A DNA stretch of 64,000 nt. Source: Brevinema andersonii (GTDB taxonomy: Bacteria > Spirochaetota > Brevinematia > Brevinematales > Brevinemataceae). This document shows positions 44,191-53,724 of the stretch, one piece after another (positions within the stretch are counted from its first letter, which is position 1; every line of letters starts with the position of its first letter). The notes beneath the pieces were generated by a model. The model was not told the DNA's origin, made no database searches, and saw nothing but the letters and a program-made list of their open reading frames with translations. The position numbers were made by a program, and so were the translations under genes. The DNA lies in the NCBI RefSeq assembly GCF_900112165.1, contig NZ_FOKY01000001.1, positions 248,001-312,000 on the forward strand. Reading direction: 5' to 3'.

Positions 44191-45267
44191 CTATTTGAAA
44201 AACCGTGGTCGTGTTTCAGAATCGTCAATTTGGACACGAGTGAACTTTTTAAAATTTGCTTTTGTTTTCAAAGCTTTTTCATAAAGAATACGAGCATTTT
44301 TGACAGCATCGGAATCCCCGCGGCGTATATCAAATGACGTTTTAATAGTATATGCCCATAAATTACCATCAGGCTCGAGGGTTAAAAAAAATACAGTATA
44401 AGGGGTTTTTTTATTATTTTTATTTTTGTGGACAAAAATCCCACCCTGTAACCCACCAACATTTACAACAATTTGTTCAAGAAGAACAGCTTGCTGAGCG
44501 ACAAAATTTTGTTCAGAAAATTCAAAATGAAACGCTATTTCTTCATATTCTTGATAGTAGTCATTTTGATTGTCATCATATTCTTGTTGATAAGCATCCT
44601 GAGATTCATATTGACCTTCATATTGGGTTTCATATGCATCACTTTGATTGTCATATTCAGCAACTTCTTCTGTAATTTCTTCAGATTCTTTTGAAGATTC
44701 TAGAGCTTCAGAAGGTATTTGTTCTGTTTGCTGGAAAGTACCAGAAAGCTCTAAGGGTTTGATCTGGCGGGTATAGGGAGAATCGATAGACAAATATTGA
44801 TACTGGTAAGGTTGAACTTTATAAGTATTGGTTTGAATGAGAGGATTAAGCTCCATATAGTCCGAAAAAACAGGTATAGAACCAGGAGCTTTAACAGCAT
44901 GGGGTGCAAATTCAAACGCTACAGCATCACGATCAGATGCAAAAAAAATATACAAGCGCTGCGCCGAAACAACACCCCGACTATTAGTAGAAAGCACTTG
45001 TTCCTGACTACGCCAAACACTACCTCGAAGCTTTAGAAGCCAATGTCCTGGAGGCAATTGAGGATTTTGAGGATCGACTGCATAATAAGATTTCATCCCG
45101 CTGAATACAGGTACTTGAACAATATTAGTATTTGTAGTTGGAGGGGATGGTTCCTGGGCTTCAGCAACGGCTTCTTCGACAGGATCATATTCACTGTATT
45201 CATACTGTCCAAATCCCAATACCGGCAACGCCGTCATCATTAAAAAAAATATCAACGCTCTCGGCAT
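44191..45267 (-). CDS. Exported protein with a Tyr/Gln/Glu/Asp-rich central region
   Basis: 358 residues with a signal peptide (MPRALIFFLMMTALPVLGFG). Residues about 75-130 (LLKLRGSVWRSQEQVLSTN...LYIFFASDRDAVAFEF) resemble the domain of the 56163 protein. Residues about 185-245 are a low-complexity stretch of imperfect YxxQ/YExQ units (YETQYEGQYESQDAYQQEY...). The C-terminal 110 residues look folded. Function unknown; it might be a surface or envelope protein. Co-directional with mgtE. Confidence 0.65.
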   Translation of the reverse strand: MPRALIFFLMMTALPVLGFGQYEYSEYDPVEEAVAEAQEPSPPTTNTNIVQVPVFSGMKSYYAVDPQNPQLPPGHWLLKLRGSVWRSQEQVLSTNSRGVVSAQRLYIFFASDRDAVAFEFAPHAVKAPGSIPVFSDYMELNPLIQTNTYKVQPYQYQYLSIDSPYTRQIKPLELSGTFQQTEQIPSEALESSKESEEITEEVAEYDNQSDAYETQYEGQYESQDAYQQEYDDNQNDYYQEYEEIAFHFEFSEQNFVAQQAVLLEQIVVNVGGLQGGIFVHKNKNNKKTPYTVFFLTLEPDGNLWAYTIKTSFDIRRGDSDAVKNARILYEKALKTKANFKKFTRVQIDDSETRPRFFK

Positions 45268-45332
45268 GTTTTGTCCTTAAACTTAATATTAAATTATCGG
45301 ATTTTTCAAAAAAATGCTTAGTTTAAGGAAAC

Positions 45333-45369
45333 AAAAAAAATCTTTCCCGCTCTAATACGAGAAAGATTC
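45333..45369 (-). terminator. Rho-independent terminator after tRNA-Pro (minus strand)
   Basis: On the minus strand AATCTTTC pairs with GAAAGATT (45361-45368 with 45339-45346), followed by a run of T. It lies directly beyond the tRNA 3' end. Confidence 0.75.
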
Positions 45370-45370
45370 T

Positions 45371-45446
45371 TCGGACTGGGGAGATTTGAACTCCCGACCC
45401 CTACCACCCCAAGGTAGTGCGCTGGACCGAGCTGCGCCACAGTCCG
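45371..45446 (-). tRNA. tRNA-Pro (anticodon GGG)
   Basis: A complete cloverleaf on the minus strand: acceptor CGGACTG/CAGTCCG, D-stem GCGC/GCGC, anticodon stem CTACC/GGTAG with loop TTGGGGT (anticodon GGG), T-stem GGGAG/CTCCC with TTCAAAT. The discriminator base is A. CCA is not encoded, so the tail must be added by nucleotidyltransferase. A GGG anticodon reads CCC and CCU; another tRNA-Pro is needed elsewhere for CCA and CCG. Confidence 0.95.
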
Positions 45447-45606
45447 TGAGTAATTATTATAAGGAGTTGCAATGATTTTGTCAATATTATTTCAGTTATT
45501 AAATTATTTGCCCCAACACTCAAGCATTTTAAATTTGCTCCGAAAAACATCCTAAGTGTTAAAAAATTTTAACAAACAATAGTTTTGCATTCAACTGGAG
45601 GATGCT

Positions 45607-46983
45607 ATGAAAAATTTCGTCAGAATGATGACGTCCCGAATCTTGATTTCACTGGTTTTTGTGGGGAATTTTATTCCGTCTCCGGGATTTGGTCAGCAGA
45701 ATCAGACACCTCAATTTATTTACGGCACAGCTTCGTGGTACGGAGATGCCTTTGAGGGTAAACCTACCGCTAGCGGAGAAATTTATAGCGCTTACGGCTT
45801 GACGGCCGCGCATAAGACACTGCCATTCGGAACGCGTTTAGAAGTCGAAAACTTAGCCAATGGAAAAAAAGTCGAAGTCCGCGTCAACGACCGTGGTCCC
45901 TTTTCTGAGAACCGCATCCTCGATCTTTCGAAACAAGCTGCTGAAATTTTAGGATTTTTATCGGAAGGGACAACTTTCGTTAAAGCAACCATCATCGAAC
46001 TTGGAACCAGCATTCCTGAGACTATTCGTGCGTCTGTTCCCACCCAAGGTCAGGATGTACCTCAAAACTTCAATCCTACTCCTGCAGCTCCTGTTGTTCC
46101 TCCAGTTCCGACTCAAGAAATAACAACTCCTATCGAAGAAGATCTTCAAGCATCATTTCAACCTGTAGTTAAAGATGAATTTGATTTTATGGATGACGGA
46201 AGCAATGATCTTTTTGCCGCCGCCGAACAAGAAGTTCCTGCTCGCGCTCAGCAGATTGTTGTTCCCAGTATAGAACAGCCTATATTAACACCTCCAACAG
46301 GATTTTCTTCGAATAACATGAATTTTTTAGTAGACGACCCATTATCAAATATAACAATTAGTGAAGATGATGAATATATCGCTGCACCGTTGCCATCACC
46401 GGGTCTTCAAGATCCTAATATAGCAATTCTTGAAGAGGAAAAAACAGATGATCCTTTTGCAGATTTATTTGAAACATCTAACGATCCGTTGAATTTCCAA
46501 AATCAAGTTAATGCATCGAGTACTCTACCTACAGTTGGGATGCCTGCTCAAAACATCGGCTACGACCCCCTACCTAAACCTGTATTGCCACAAGCACCTC
46601 AGTACAATATTATTCAACAGCAAACACCACAAGTCGAGCAAAGCCTTAAAATTGAGCCCGAAATACGTATCGAAGAGGAAGAAGCCGTCTTTGAAACCGA
46701 AACTCCATCACAGCCTCCTGTTGTACAAGGATCTGGCTCGGAATATTACGTAATTCAATTAGGAGCCTTCAGCAAACAAAAAAATGCTATGGCACTTTAT
46801 CAAAAGTTACGGAAATATGGATTTAATGTGTTCATTACGGACATTAAAATTAGCGGTAAAAATCTTATCCGTGTAAGGATCGGATATTTCAATAATCTCG
46901 ATGAAGCTTTAGCTGTTTCGGAACGTTTGGAGTCACAATACAGCATTTCAAACCGCATCATTAAAGTAGATCAAGTCGATTAA
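45607..46983 (+). CDS. rlpA: RlpA-like septal protein with DPBB and SPOR domains
   Basis: 458 residues with a signal peptide. The double-psi beta-barrel (about 38-138) has GTASWYGDAFEGKPTASGEIY, AAHKTLPFGTRLEVENLANGKKVEVRVNDRGPF and RILDLSKQAAEILGF, the RlpA lytic-transglycosylase pattern including the catalytic Asp-Arg region. A long acidic Pro/Gln-rich linker follows, then a SPOR domain (YYVIQLGAFSKQKNAMALYQKLRKYGFNVFI, about 380-458) that binds denuded peptidoglycan at division sites. GGAGG precedes the ATG. No lipobox was found, so it is likely secreted to the periplasm. Confidence 0.92.
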   Translation: MKNFVRMMTSRILISLVFVGNFIPSPGFGQQNQTPQFIYGTASWYGDAFEGKPTASGEIYSAYGLTAAHKTLPFGTRLEVENLANGKKVEVRVNDRGPFSENRILDLSKQAAEILGFLSEGTTFVKATIIELGTSIPETIRASVPTQGQDVPQNFNPTPAAPVVPPVPTQEITTPIEEDLQASFQPVVKDEFDFMDDGSNDLFAAAEQEVPARAQQIVVPSIEQPILTPPTGFSSNNMNFLVDDPLSNITISEDDEYIAAPLPSPGLQDPNIAILEEEKTDDPFADLFETSNDPLNFQNQVNASSTLPTVGMPAQNIGYDPLPKPVLPQAPQYNIIQQQTPQVEQSLKIEPEIRIEEEEAVFETETPSQPPVVQGSGSEYYVIQLGAFSKQKNAMALYQKLRKYGFNVFITDIKISGKNLIRVRIGYFNNLDEALAVSERLESQYSISNRIIKVDQVD

Positions 46984-47017
46984 AAAATTCCCCTCTCATC
47001 AGAGAGGGAATTTTATT
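46984..47017 (+). terminator. Rho-independent terminator after rlpA
   Basis: AAAATTCCCCTCTC (46984-46997) pairs with GAGAGGGAATTTT (47002-47014) with one bulged C, across ATCA. The tail runs into the -35 of the next promoter. Confidence 0.8.
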
Positions 47018-47046
47018 GACAAGCAGGGAAACAAAAACTTTATAAT
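47016..47046 (+). promoter_or_regulatory. Promoter for the 47064 glycosyltransferase gene
   Basis: Perfect TTGACA (47016-47021) and TATAAT (47041-47046), but with a 19-base spacer, longer than optimal. The -35 begins in the tail of the rlpA terminator. Confidence 0.55.
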
Positions 47047-47063
47047 ATTCGGACGAGGCTTAA

Positions 47064-48548
47064 ATGGATACCAAAACAAAAAAAATATACTCTATTTTGT
47101 ATGATTTTTTTACTATAAAAAATTTCGAAACACAACAAAAAGAATTTTCCGATTTATGGAAAACATACGGTTTATCAAACATTTTCAATATAATAAGCAA
47201 ATATTTTCCATACCAATATTTGCTGGCATTATATCAAGCTATGCCCTCGCGAAAGCCTGGGAAAATTAAAAATATTGTTTTTGTAGTCGAATCATTAGGA
47301 ATCGGCGGCATCGAACGAGTCACAGCGATTCTTGCAGACGAATTCAACAAGTTGGAATATAATATTTTAGTGTTAACAGAACAGCCATCTTCGTCTTTGG
47401 ATCGTAAATTATCGGAGAATATCCGATGTATTTCTATTCCTAAAGATAATCGCTACACTTTTTTCGACCAAATTACCGAAAATTGTGACATTGTCATCTA
47501 TCAAAACTATCTGAATGAAAAATGTTATATTGATCTTCTTTACTTTCGGTTCAGAGAGACTATTTTTGTTCCTTGTTTTCATAACCTCGCAGTAGGTCAT
47601 CTCTATACGGATACCGATAAATATTTCACGGAAGATTTAGTTTATCCTTATCTAGATGCTTTGGTATGTTTGTCGAGATATGACCAGATTTATTGGAAAG
47701 AAAAAAATGTTCCTGCTGTTTACATTCCGAATCCGCTGACCTTTGATCCCGAAAATGTTCCACAAGCACCGCTTGAAAGTAAAAATATTATCTTTATTGG
47801 ACGTTTTTGTCCGCAAAAGCGCACGGATTTTTTATTTGAAGCATTTCGGGAAGTACTCAAAAAAGTACCCGATGCCCAGCTTATGATGGTAGGCGATAGT
47901 AACATCCGTCTTGAAACCGAGCTTTCCGCGAAAAAAATGGGAATCGCTAATTCTGTAAATTTTTTAGGATTCCATAAAGACACATCACCATTTTTACTGG
48001 AAGCATCAGTCCATGCAATGCCGTCAAAATTTGAAGGCATGCCTATGACATGGATCGAAGCAAAAGCGTTTGGTGTGCCAACTGTCTATACTAAAATGGA
48101 TTATCTTGAAATGAATACTCTTAGCGGAGCCATTTCGACGGAAAAAAATGATCCTAAAGATTTTGCAGAAGCTTTGATTGAAATGCTGACTAACGATAAA
48201 ATACGTAAAAAACTCGGCGGAGAAGCCCGAGATAGTTTAAATAATTTCAAAACTGAATTTTCAATTCAGCGATGGCAACTGCTTTTTGAAGCGTTAGGCT
48301 CGAAAACTTTAGATAAGTCTGGTTTAACCGATCCAGATCCGTACATCAATAAAAAAACTGTTTTGGATGTTTTCCGGGATGAAAAAATTTCTGCTTTACA
48401 GATGAAAACAAAAATTAAATCGCCAAACTATCACAAAAAAATCCTAAAATTTGTTATTTCTTTTACTAAAAAATATATTTTTCCACCCAACACACAGCGT
48501 CGTATTGTGGTCAAAAAGCTGATAAACCACCTTAAAGCCTTGTATTAA
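47064..48548 (+). CDS. GT4-type glycosyltransferase (GT-B fold)
   Basis: 494 residues. The N-terminal half has the acceptor-side pattern KIKNIVFVVESLGIGGIERVTAILADEF (about 70-98). The C-terminal half has IIFIGRFCPQKRTDFLFEAF and the donor-binding ExxxxxxxE motif in PSKFEGMPMTWIEAKAFGVP (about 315-335). A basic C-terminal tail (KKILKFVISFTKKYIF) may bind the membrane. It is a single-gene unit, and donor and acceptor cannot be told. Confidence 0.85.
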   Translation: MDTKTKKIYSILYDFFTIKNFETQQKEFSDLWKTYGLSNIFNIISKYFPYQYLLALYQAMPSRKPGKIKNIVFVVESLGIGGIERVTAILADEFNKLEYNILVLTEQPSSSLDRKLSENIRCISIPKDNRYTFFDQITENCDIVIYQNYLNEKCYIDLLYFRFRETIFVPCFHNLAVGHLYTDTDKYFTEDLVYPYLDALVCLSRYDQIYWKEKNVPAVYIPNPLTFDPENVPQAPLESKNIIFIGRFCPQKRTDFLFEAFREVLKKVPDAQLMMVGDSNIRLETELSAKKMGIANSVNFLGFHKDTSPFLLEASVHAMPSKFEGMPMTWIEAKAFGVPTVYTKMDYLEMNTLSGAISTEKNDPKDFAEALIEMLTNDKIRKKLGGEARDSLNNFKTEFSIQRWQLLFEALGSKTLDKSGLTDPDPYINKKTVLDVFRDEKISALQMKTKIKSPNYHKKILKFVISFTKKYIFPPNTQRRIVVKKLINHLKALY

Positions 48549-48584
48549 AGACAAAAATTTTGTATAATATATTCGGAGCTGATT

Positions 48585-49949
48585 ATGAAAAAACATCTGC
48601 CAACAGTGGCAGTTATTGGACGTCCTAATACGGGAAAATCGTCTTTATTTAATTTTCTGGTGAATGCAAAAAAATCTATTGTCGATCCTACGGAAGGCGT
48701 AACTCGTGATATTATTTCAGGGACAGCTCGTCAGGAAGGATTTCCCGAATTTACCGTTTGGGATACAGCAGGCTACCTCGAAAGCAGTAATATTTTGGAT
48801 TCGCTTGCGCAGGATAAAGTACAGTATGCAATCCAGAATGCTGACTTAGTTGTTTTAACAGTTGATGCTCAAAATCCTCATCCTTTAGATTCAGAGCTCG
48901 CATTATTGATCAAAAAAGAAAATAAGCCAGCAATAGTTGCTGCCAACAAATCTGACAACCGGGCTTATGAAGAAGCTGCCGCAGAGTTTTACGGACTTGG
49001 GTTTGAAAATATGGTTCCCATTTCCGTCATTCAAAAAAGAGGACTGAGTATTTTACTAGAAAAAATAGAAGAACTTTTTGAAAATAATAATATCAATGTG
49101 AGTGAATACTCGGACCCCCATGAAGTGCGCATTGCTATTGCAGGACGCCCAAATGCTGGCAAATCCATGCTGCTCAATACACTTTTGGGCTATGAACGCA
49201 TGATTGTCAGCGATATTCCTGGAACCACACGCGATGCCACTGATGAAATAATTTCATTTAAGGGCAGAACGATACGAATCACAGATACCGCCGGCATCAA
49301 ACGCAACGCTAAAATCAAAAACGATATTGAATATTATGCAGCGGTCCGATCAGCGCAGGCCATTGAACATGCAGAAGTTGTTGTTTTGTTGATTGACGCA
49401 CATGCTTCTGCGGATGAAATCGCGCGTCGAGACAAAGTGATCGCAGACATGATTGTTCAAAAAAAACGCGGGATGGTTTTTGCTTTGAACAAGTGGGATT
49501 TAATAAAACCTCAAGACAATACAGGCAAAAAAAATCAGGATTTAATGAAGGAAGTAGAACGTAAAATGAGACGGGCATTGCCTGAATTTTATTATGTCCC
49601 CATATGTTTTATTTCAGCAAAAGATAACTACAAAACTGATAAACTGCTGGAAACAGCTATCAAAGTTAGAGACGATTTTTACCACCGTGTAGTGACAGGC
49701 ACCCTCAATAAATGGCTTTCGGAAAATTTGATTGAGTATGAAGGTGAATGTACAGCTTCACGGCTCAAAATTTACTATGGATCTCAGGTTTACATAGCAC
49801 CGCCACGTTTTGTTTTTTTCATCAACAAAAAAGACCATATGCGTAAAGATTTCCCACGCTTCCTGGAAAAACGCCTACGCCTTGCGTTTGAATTCACGGG
49901 CGTGCCCATCACTTTAACTTTCAGAGAACGAGGCGAAGAACGCCATTAG
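48585..49949 (+). CDS. der: Ribosome biogenesis GTPase Der (EngA)
   Basis: Double-GTPase required for 50S assembly. 454 residues. First G domain: GRPNTGKSSLFNFLV (about 11), DTAGYLE, NKSDN. Second: GRPNAGKSMLLNTLLG (about 186), DTAGIKRNAKIKND, LNKWDL. The C-terminal KH-like domain ends FEFTGVPITLTFRERGEERH. Complete. It lies nine bases before bcp. Confidence 0.97.
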   Translation: MKKHLPTVAVIGRPNTGKSSLFNFLVNAKKSIVDPTEGVTRDIISGTARQEGFPEFTVWDTAGYLESSNILDSLAQDKVQYAIQNADLVVLTVDAQNPHPLDSELALLIKKENKPAIVAANKSDNRAYEEAAAEFYGLGFENMVPISVIQKRGLSILLEKIEELFENNNINVSEYSDPHEVRIAIAGRPNAGKSMLLNTLLGYERMIVSDIPGTTRDATDEIISFKGRTIRITDTAGIKRNAKIKNDIEYYAAVRSAQAIEHAEVVVLLIDAHASADEIARRDKVIADMIVQKKRGMVFALNKWDLIKPQDNTGKKNQDLMKEVERKMRRALPEFYYVPICFISAKDNYKTDKLLETAIKVRDDFYHRVVTGTLNKWLSENLIEYEGECTASRLKIYYGSQVYIAPPRFVFFINKKDHMRKDFPRFLEKRLRLAFEFTGVPITLTFRERGEERH

Positions 49950-49958
49950 GAGAAAATT

Positions 49959-50435
49959 ATGCTTAAAAAGGGAGATAAAGCACCGGATTTCCGTCTCAAA
50001 AATATGGAAGGAAATTGGGTGTCTTTGGACGATTATAAAGGAAAGTGGTTAGTGTTATACTTTTATCCAAAAGATAATACACCCGGTTGTACCAAACAAG
50101 CCGTTGATTTTTCGGATCTAAGACCAAAATTTCAAGCACTAGGGGTGAATGTTATTGGTATTAATACTGACAGCATCGAAAGCCATCAAAATTTCTGCAA
50201 AAATAATGATCTCTATATTCTACTGCTTTCAGATCCGGATAAATCAACACTTAACGCATATAAAGTTTGGGGAGAGAAAAAATTTATGAATCGTATTTAT
50301 ACGGGCTTGATTCGCAGCACTTTTATTATCGCTCCGAACGGTACCATTGCAGAAGCCCTTTACAACGTCAAAGCTACAGGACACGGACGCAGGATATACA
50401 ATATGATGGAAAAAATCATTAAGGATTCGCAATGA
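49959..50435 (+). CDS. bcp: Thioredoxin-dependent peroxiredoxin (Bcp/PrxQ)
   Basis: 158 residues that reduce peroxides. Starts KGDKAPDFRLKNMEGNWVSLDDYKGKWLVLYFYPKDNTPGCTKQAVDF. The peroxidatic Cys is in TPGCT. The resolving Cys five residues later in the two-Cys PrxQ type is replaced (CTKQAV), so this is a one-Cys variant unless the later NFCKNND Cys serves. GGAG lies before the ATG. Overlaps the next gene by 4 bases (ATGA). Confidence 0.93.
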   Translation: MLKKGDKAPDFRLKNMEGNWVSLDDYKGKWLVLYFYPKDNTPGCTKQAVDFSDLRPKFQALGVNVIGINTDSIESHQNFCKNNDLYILLLSDPDKSTLNAYKVWGEKKFMNRIYTGLIRSTFIIAPNGTIAEALYNVKATGHGRRIYNMMEKIIKDSQ

Positions 50436-51394
50436 AAATTGTACTACCGTTGGCAGGAAAAGGTACACGTTTGCTACCCCACACAGAAATAATACCGAAA
50501 CCTTTAATGTTTTTGGCAGGGAAGATTATTCTTGATTATCTTTTGGAGGACCTGATTCCTTTGCAGCCTACAGAATTTGTGTTTATTACAGGATATCTAA
50601 AAGATCAAATTGAAACCCATATCCGCAAAAATTACACTAATCTGCCTGCCCGTTTTATCGAACAACATAATCCTCACGGTTTGGGGCATGCAGTATACCA
50701 AGCCCGGGATGCTTTTGCCAAAGACGAGAATATGTTAGTCGTGTTAGGTGACCAGACATTTACAATAGACTGGAAAAAAATGCTTAGTCCCGACAGTAAT
50801 CGAATTTCTGTTATGAATGTTGAAAATCCATCATCATTTGGAGTAGTGCTAACGGATCCTGAAGGTTTTGTTCTTGAGATGGAAGAAAAACCCGAGCATC
50901 CCAAAAGTAAAACTATCATCACAGGTACTTATTACTTTCAGTCTGCACAAGAAGTATTTGCCACTTTGGCTCATCAAATTGCACACAACATCCAGACTAG
51001 AAACGAAATCCAAATCACCGACACTATGAAATTAATGATGGAACATGGGAGCGTTTTTAACACATTAAATATTACCGATTGGAATGACTGCGGCAATCAC
51101 GAAGATTTAATTCAAGCTAACAAAACATTACTCAAAAAAAAAGGATCTTATATTCCTCATTCTTATCCTGAAAATGTCCAAATTTTTGAACCTGTATGGA
51201 TTGATAAAAGCGCAATTCTTGAAAATGTTTCGATTGGTCCTAATGTTTCAATCGGTGCAGAAAGCTTTTTAAAAGATACTATAGTCAGCGACACCATAGT
51301 TAGCAAAAACGTCCGCATAGAAGACTGCCAATTATCAGAATGCTACATTACTCAAAATATTACCGGTGTGGTTGATAAAAATTTATACGCTTAA
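50432..51394 (+). CDS. Sugar-phosphate nucleotidyltransferase (glucose-1-phosphate type)
   Basis: 320 residues. The nucleotide-binding start PLAGKGTRLLPHTEIIPKPLMFLAGKIILDYL is characteristic. LVVLGDQTF holds the metal-binding Asp, and VLEMEEKPEHPKS and TGTYYF follow the usual order. The end (about 255-318) has left-handed beta-helix hexapeptides (IDKSAILENVSIGPNVSIGAESFLKDTIVSD). Sugar specificity (glucose- or mannose-1-phosphate; UTP, dTTP or GTP) is not decided. Coupled to bcp by overlap, and convergent with the transglycosylase gene. Confidence 0.88.
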   Translation: MKIVLPLAGKGTRLLPHTEIIPKPLMFLAGKIILDYLLEDLIPLQPTEFVFITGYLKDQIETHIRKNYTNLPARFIEQHNPHGLGHAVYQARDAFAKDENMLVVLGDQTFTIDWKKMLSPDSNRISVMNVENPSSFGVVLTDPEGFVLEMEEKPEHPKSKTIITGTYYFQSAQEVFATLAHQIAHNIQTRNEIQITDTMKLMMEHGSVFNTLNITDWNDCGNHEDLIQANKTLLKKKGSYIPHSYPENVQIFEPVWIDKSAILENVSIGPNVSIGAESFLKDTIVSDTIVSKNVRIEDCQLSECYITQNITGVVDKNLYA

Positions 51395-51397
51395 GGA

Positions 51398-53611
51398 TCA
51401 CCAAAGTATATCACCCTTTTCATCCAGCAGCTGATAAAATGCATGATTGTATGTGATGATTTTAACATAATTTCTGGTTTCGCGGAAAGGAATCGCCTCA
51501 ACAAACAAATACGGATCTTTGGCAATTTTCGCATACTCTTTGCGCCAATGCTTAATGCGTCCAGGACCTGCATTATAGGCCGCCAGTGCAAAAATATGAT
51601 TATTTTTGTATTCCTTAAACATCTTATTATGATAAAAAACACCCATTTCGATGTTGTCGAACACATCATAAAGGTTCAGATCGGGATTTTTTAGCCAGCG
51701 CCTGATATCAACAGCTGTGTAAGGCATTACTTGCGCGAAACCTACAGCACCTACACCCGAACTGACAAATTTTCGGAAATGGCTTTCCGCATGGAATGAA
51801 GACAGCATCCACAATGAAATATCCGTATTATTACCGCTCAGCTCTTTAATATAGGCATATTCAGGCTTTGGATACAGAAGCTCTACCATTTCTTTTGGAA
51901 AAACAGGAAGATAGGACGCACCCAAAACCGCTCTAACATAAAAATACATTCGAAACATGACATATCCTAAAATGTCGGCATCTTCAAAAAGCTGGAGGTA
52001 CTTGTAAAAATATTTAGCAGTGATGTGCGGATCATCAGAATCTTTTCCACCCTCAGCAACAGCAGCTTCGAGATATTTTAATGACTGGTGCGAAAAATTC
52101 GTCAAACGCTTGTCAAACTTCTCCAAATATGGCAATGATTTAACATTAAGTGCTTTAAGCATTTGTTTATCAGAAAGCACTTGATCTTTTTGAAGCTGTT
52201 TGCGATCGATAAGCGGCATAGTTTCCGGGTCAATCAACAGAGCCTTACTGATGAGCAGTCTATTTTCAAGACCTAAGTTTTCTAGAATACTGACTGTATT
52301 ACTAATTTTTTCTTCAAAAATAGGACGAAATTTACTACGCATTGCTAATTCTTTCTGACGGCTCACCAACCCAGCATATCCAAATGGCTCTTTAAACATC
52401 ACATCCAAATAAACCTTATAAGCTTCTTGGGTTTTGCCGAGATGTTCTTTGATAAGGCCGCGCATAAACAGAAAAGCACCATGATCACTGTTGGTTTCTG
52501 CACCAAGATCAGCAGCCTGTTCAGCGCGCTTGATATCTGATCGTATCAGTGCCCTTAAAATTTGATTATGAAGATCTTGAGAAATATTCTGATAATTCTG
52601 TTTATACCATTTTAGAATGAGGTCTGGTTTTTTATTTTGTTCGAGCGCATCTGTATACTCGGTAGAAAACTCGATACCATAACGCTGATATGCTACTCGG
52701 GCTGCCCGATATGCTTTGGGATACATTTTTTGGCGCACTAGCTGACGATGCGCAGCCTGATGAAACGACAGAGATGCATCATTTTTCATAACAAAGCTAT
52801 AAAGTATTAAAGCAGCACGGTCCCGTTCCCCTTCCAAACGAGCAACTTCAGCTTCCGTCAGCAGTAAAAACTCTTGATCGCCGGACAGTTCCCGGTAACG
52901 TGAAGCAAACTCCAGAGCACGTTTGCGTTGTGATTTTGTTTTAAGAGCAGCTTCTGCAAAAACTTTTGCTTGTTTGGGATCACTAATATTTCCGGGATCT
53001 ATCGTCTGTAGAATATTACCATAAGCCTGCGGTTGCGAAAAACCATCCCATCCTTCCACAAGAGCCCCGAGATCATAAGCTTGACCTAAATGAAATTTGG
53101 CAATTTCTCGCCACGCACGCCCTTGAGCTGACAAATTTTTATCAACCAGCATCATTGCAATAAAATTGCCTTCATTCCAAAGCGCACGAAATAAAACACG
53201 GTCAATATCAGAACGCAGAAGATGCTCACTTGGCACCAGCGCCGCTATGTCGAAAATATTGAGTTTTTCCTGGACATCCAGAGGGCGCGGATTAGAGGTG
53301 AGAACATTAAGATAATCCTGCACAAAAAACGGATATAAAAATGCTGTTTCACGGGCAGCTGCAAAAGTTTTATAATCGATCTGTGAGAAATATTTCAAAG
53401 CTTGATCAAACATTTTCAATGCGCTGTAGCTCTGCGCAAGAATATAAGTATCTTCGGGAGTTAAAGATTCCATACGGCCTAGTTCTCTGACCACTTGACG
53501 ATATTGACCTTTTCTGTAAGCATCCTTGACAGAACCAACAGGCTCGGCACCAAAACTATTACAGGATCCTAATAATAGAAACATCCATAAAATTTTACAA
53601 AAAAGATTCAT
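51398..53611 (-). CDS. Soluble lytic transglycosylase-type lipoprotein with a TPR-like superhelix
   Basis: 737 residues from ATG 53611, chosen because AAGAGA lies seven bases upstream. The signal ends LLLGSC, a lipobox. Residues 40-580 are helical repeats (AYRKGQYRQVVRELGRM; AQSYSALKMFDQALKYFSQI), like the Slt70 superhelix. The C-terminal SLT domain has WMLSSFHAESHFRKFVSSGVGAVGFAQVMPYTA with catalytic Glu near 609, and ALAAYNAGPGRIKHWRKEY. It cleaves peptidoglycan to anhydro-muropeptides. Two genes of this type (with rlpA) lie within 6 kb. Confidence 0.92.
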   Translation of the reverse strand: MNLFCKILWMFLLLGSCNSFGAEPVGSVKDAYRKGQYRQVVRELGRMESLTPEDTYILAQSYSALKMFDQALKYFSQIDYKTFAAARETAFLYPFFVQDYLNVLTSNPRPLDVQEKLNIFDIAALVPSEHLLRSDIDRVLFRALWNEGNFIAMMLVDKNLSAQGRAWREIAKFHLGQAYDLGALVEGWDGFSQPQAYGNILQTIDPGNISDPKQAKVFAEAALKTKSQRKRALEFASRYRELSGDQEFLLLTEAEVARLEGERDRAALILYSFVMKNDASLSFHQAAHRQLVRQKMYPKAYRAARVAYQRYGIEFSTEYTDALEQNKKPDLILKWYKQNYQNISQDLHNQILRALIRSDIKRAEQAADLGAETNSDHGAFLFMRGLIKEHLGKTQEAYKVYLDVMFKEPFGYAGLVSRQKELAMRSKFRPIFEEKISNTVSILENLGLENRLLISKALLIDPETMPLIDRKQLQKDQVLSDKQMLKALNVKSLPYLEKFDKRLTNFSHQSLKYLEAAVAEGGKDSDDPHITAKYFYKYLQLFEDADILGYVMFRMYFYVRAVLGASYLPVFPKEMVELLYPKPEYAYIKELSGNNTDISLWMLSSFHAESHFRKFVSSGVGAVGFAQVMPYTAVDIRRWLKNPDLNLYDVFDNIEMGVFYHNKMFKEYKNNHIFALAAYNAGPGRIKHWRKEYAKIAKDPYLFVEAIPFRETRNYVKIITYNHAFYQLLDEKGDILW

Positions 53612-53724
53612 AAGCATTTCTCTTGACTTAATTTTATTTATATTATACACTATTATCCTTGTTTCTGCCAAACAAATAGACAGCATAAAAAATTAATTTT
53701 TTATTTTTTTAAGGAGAACTTTCT

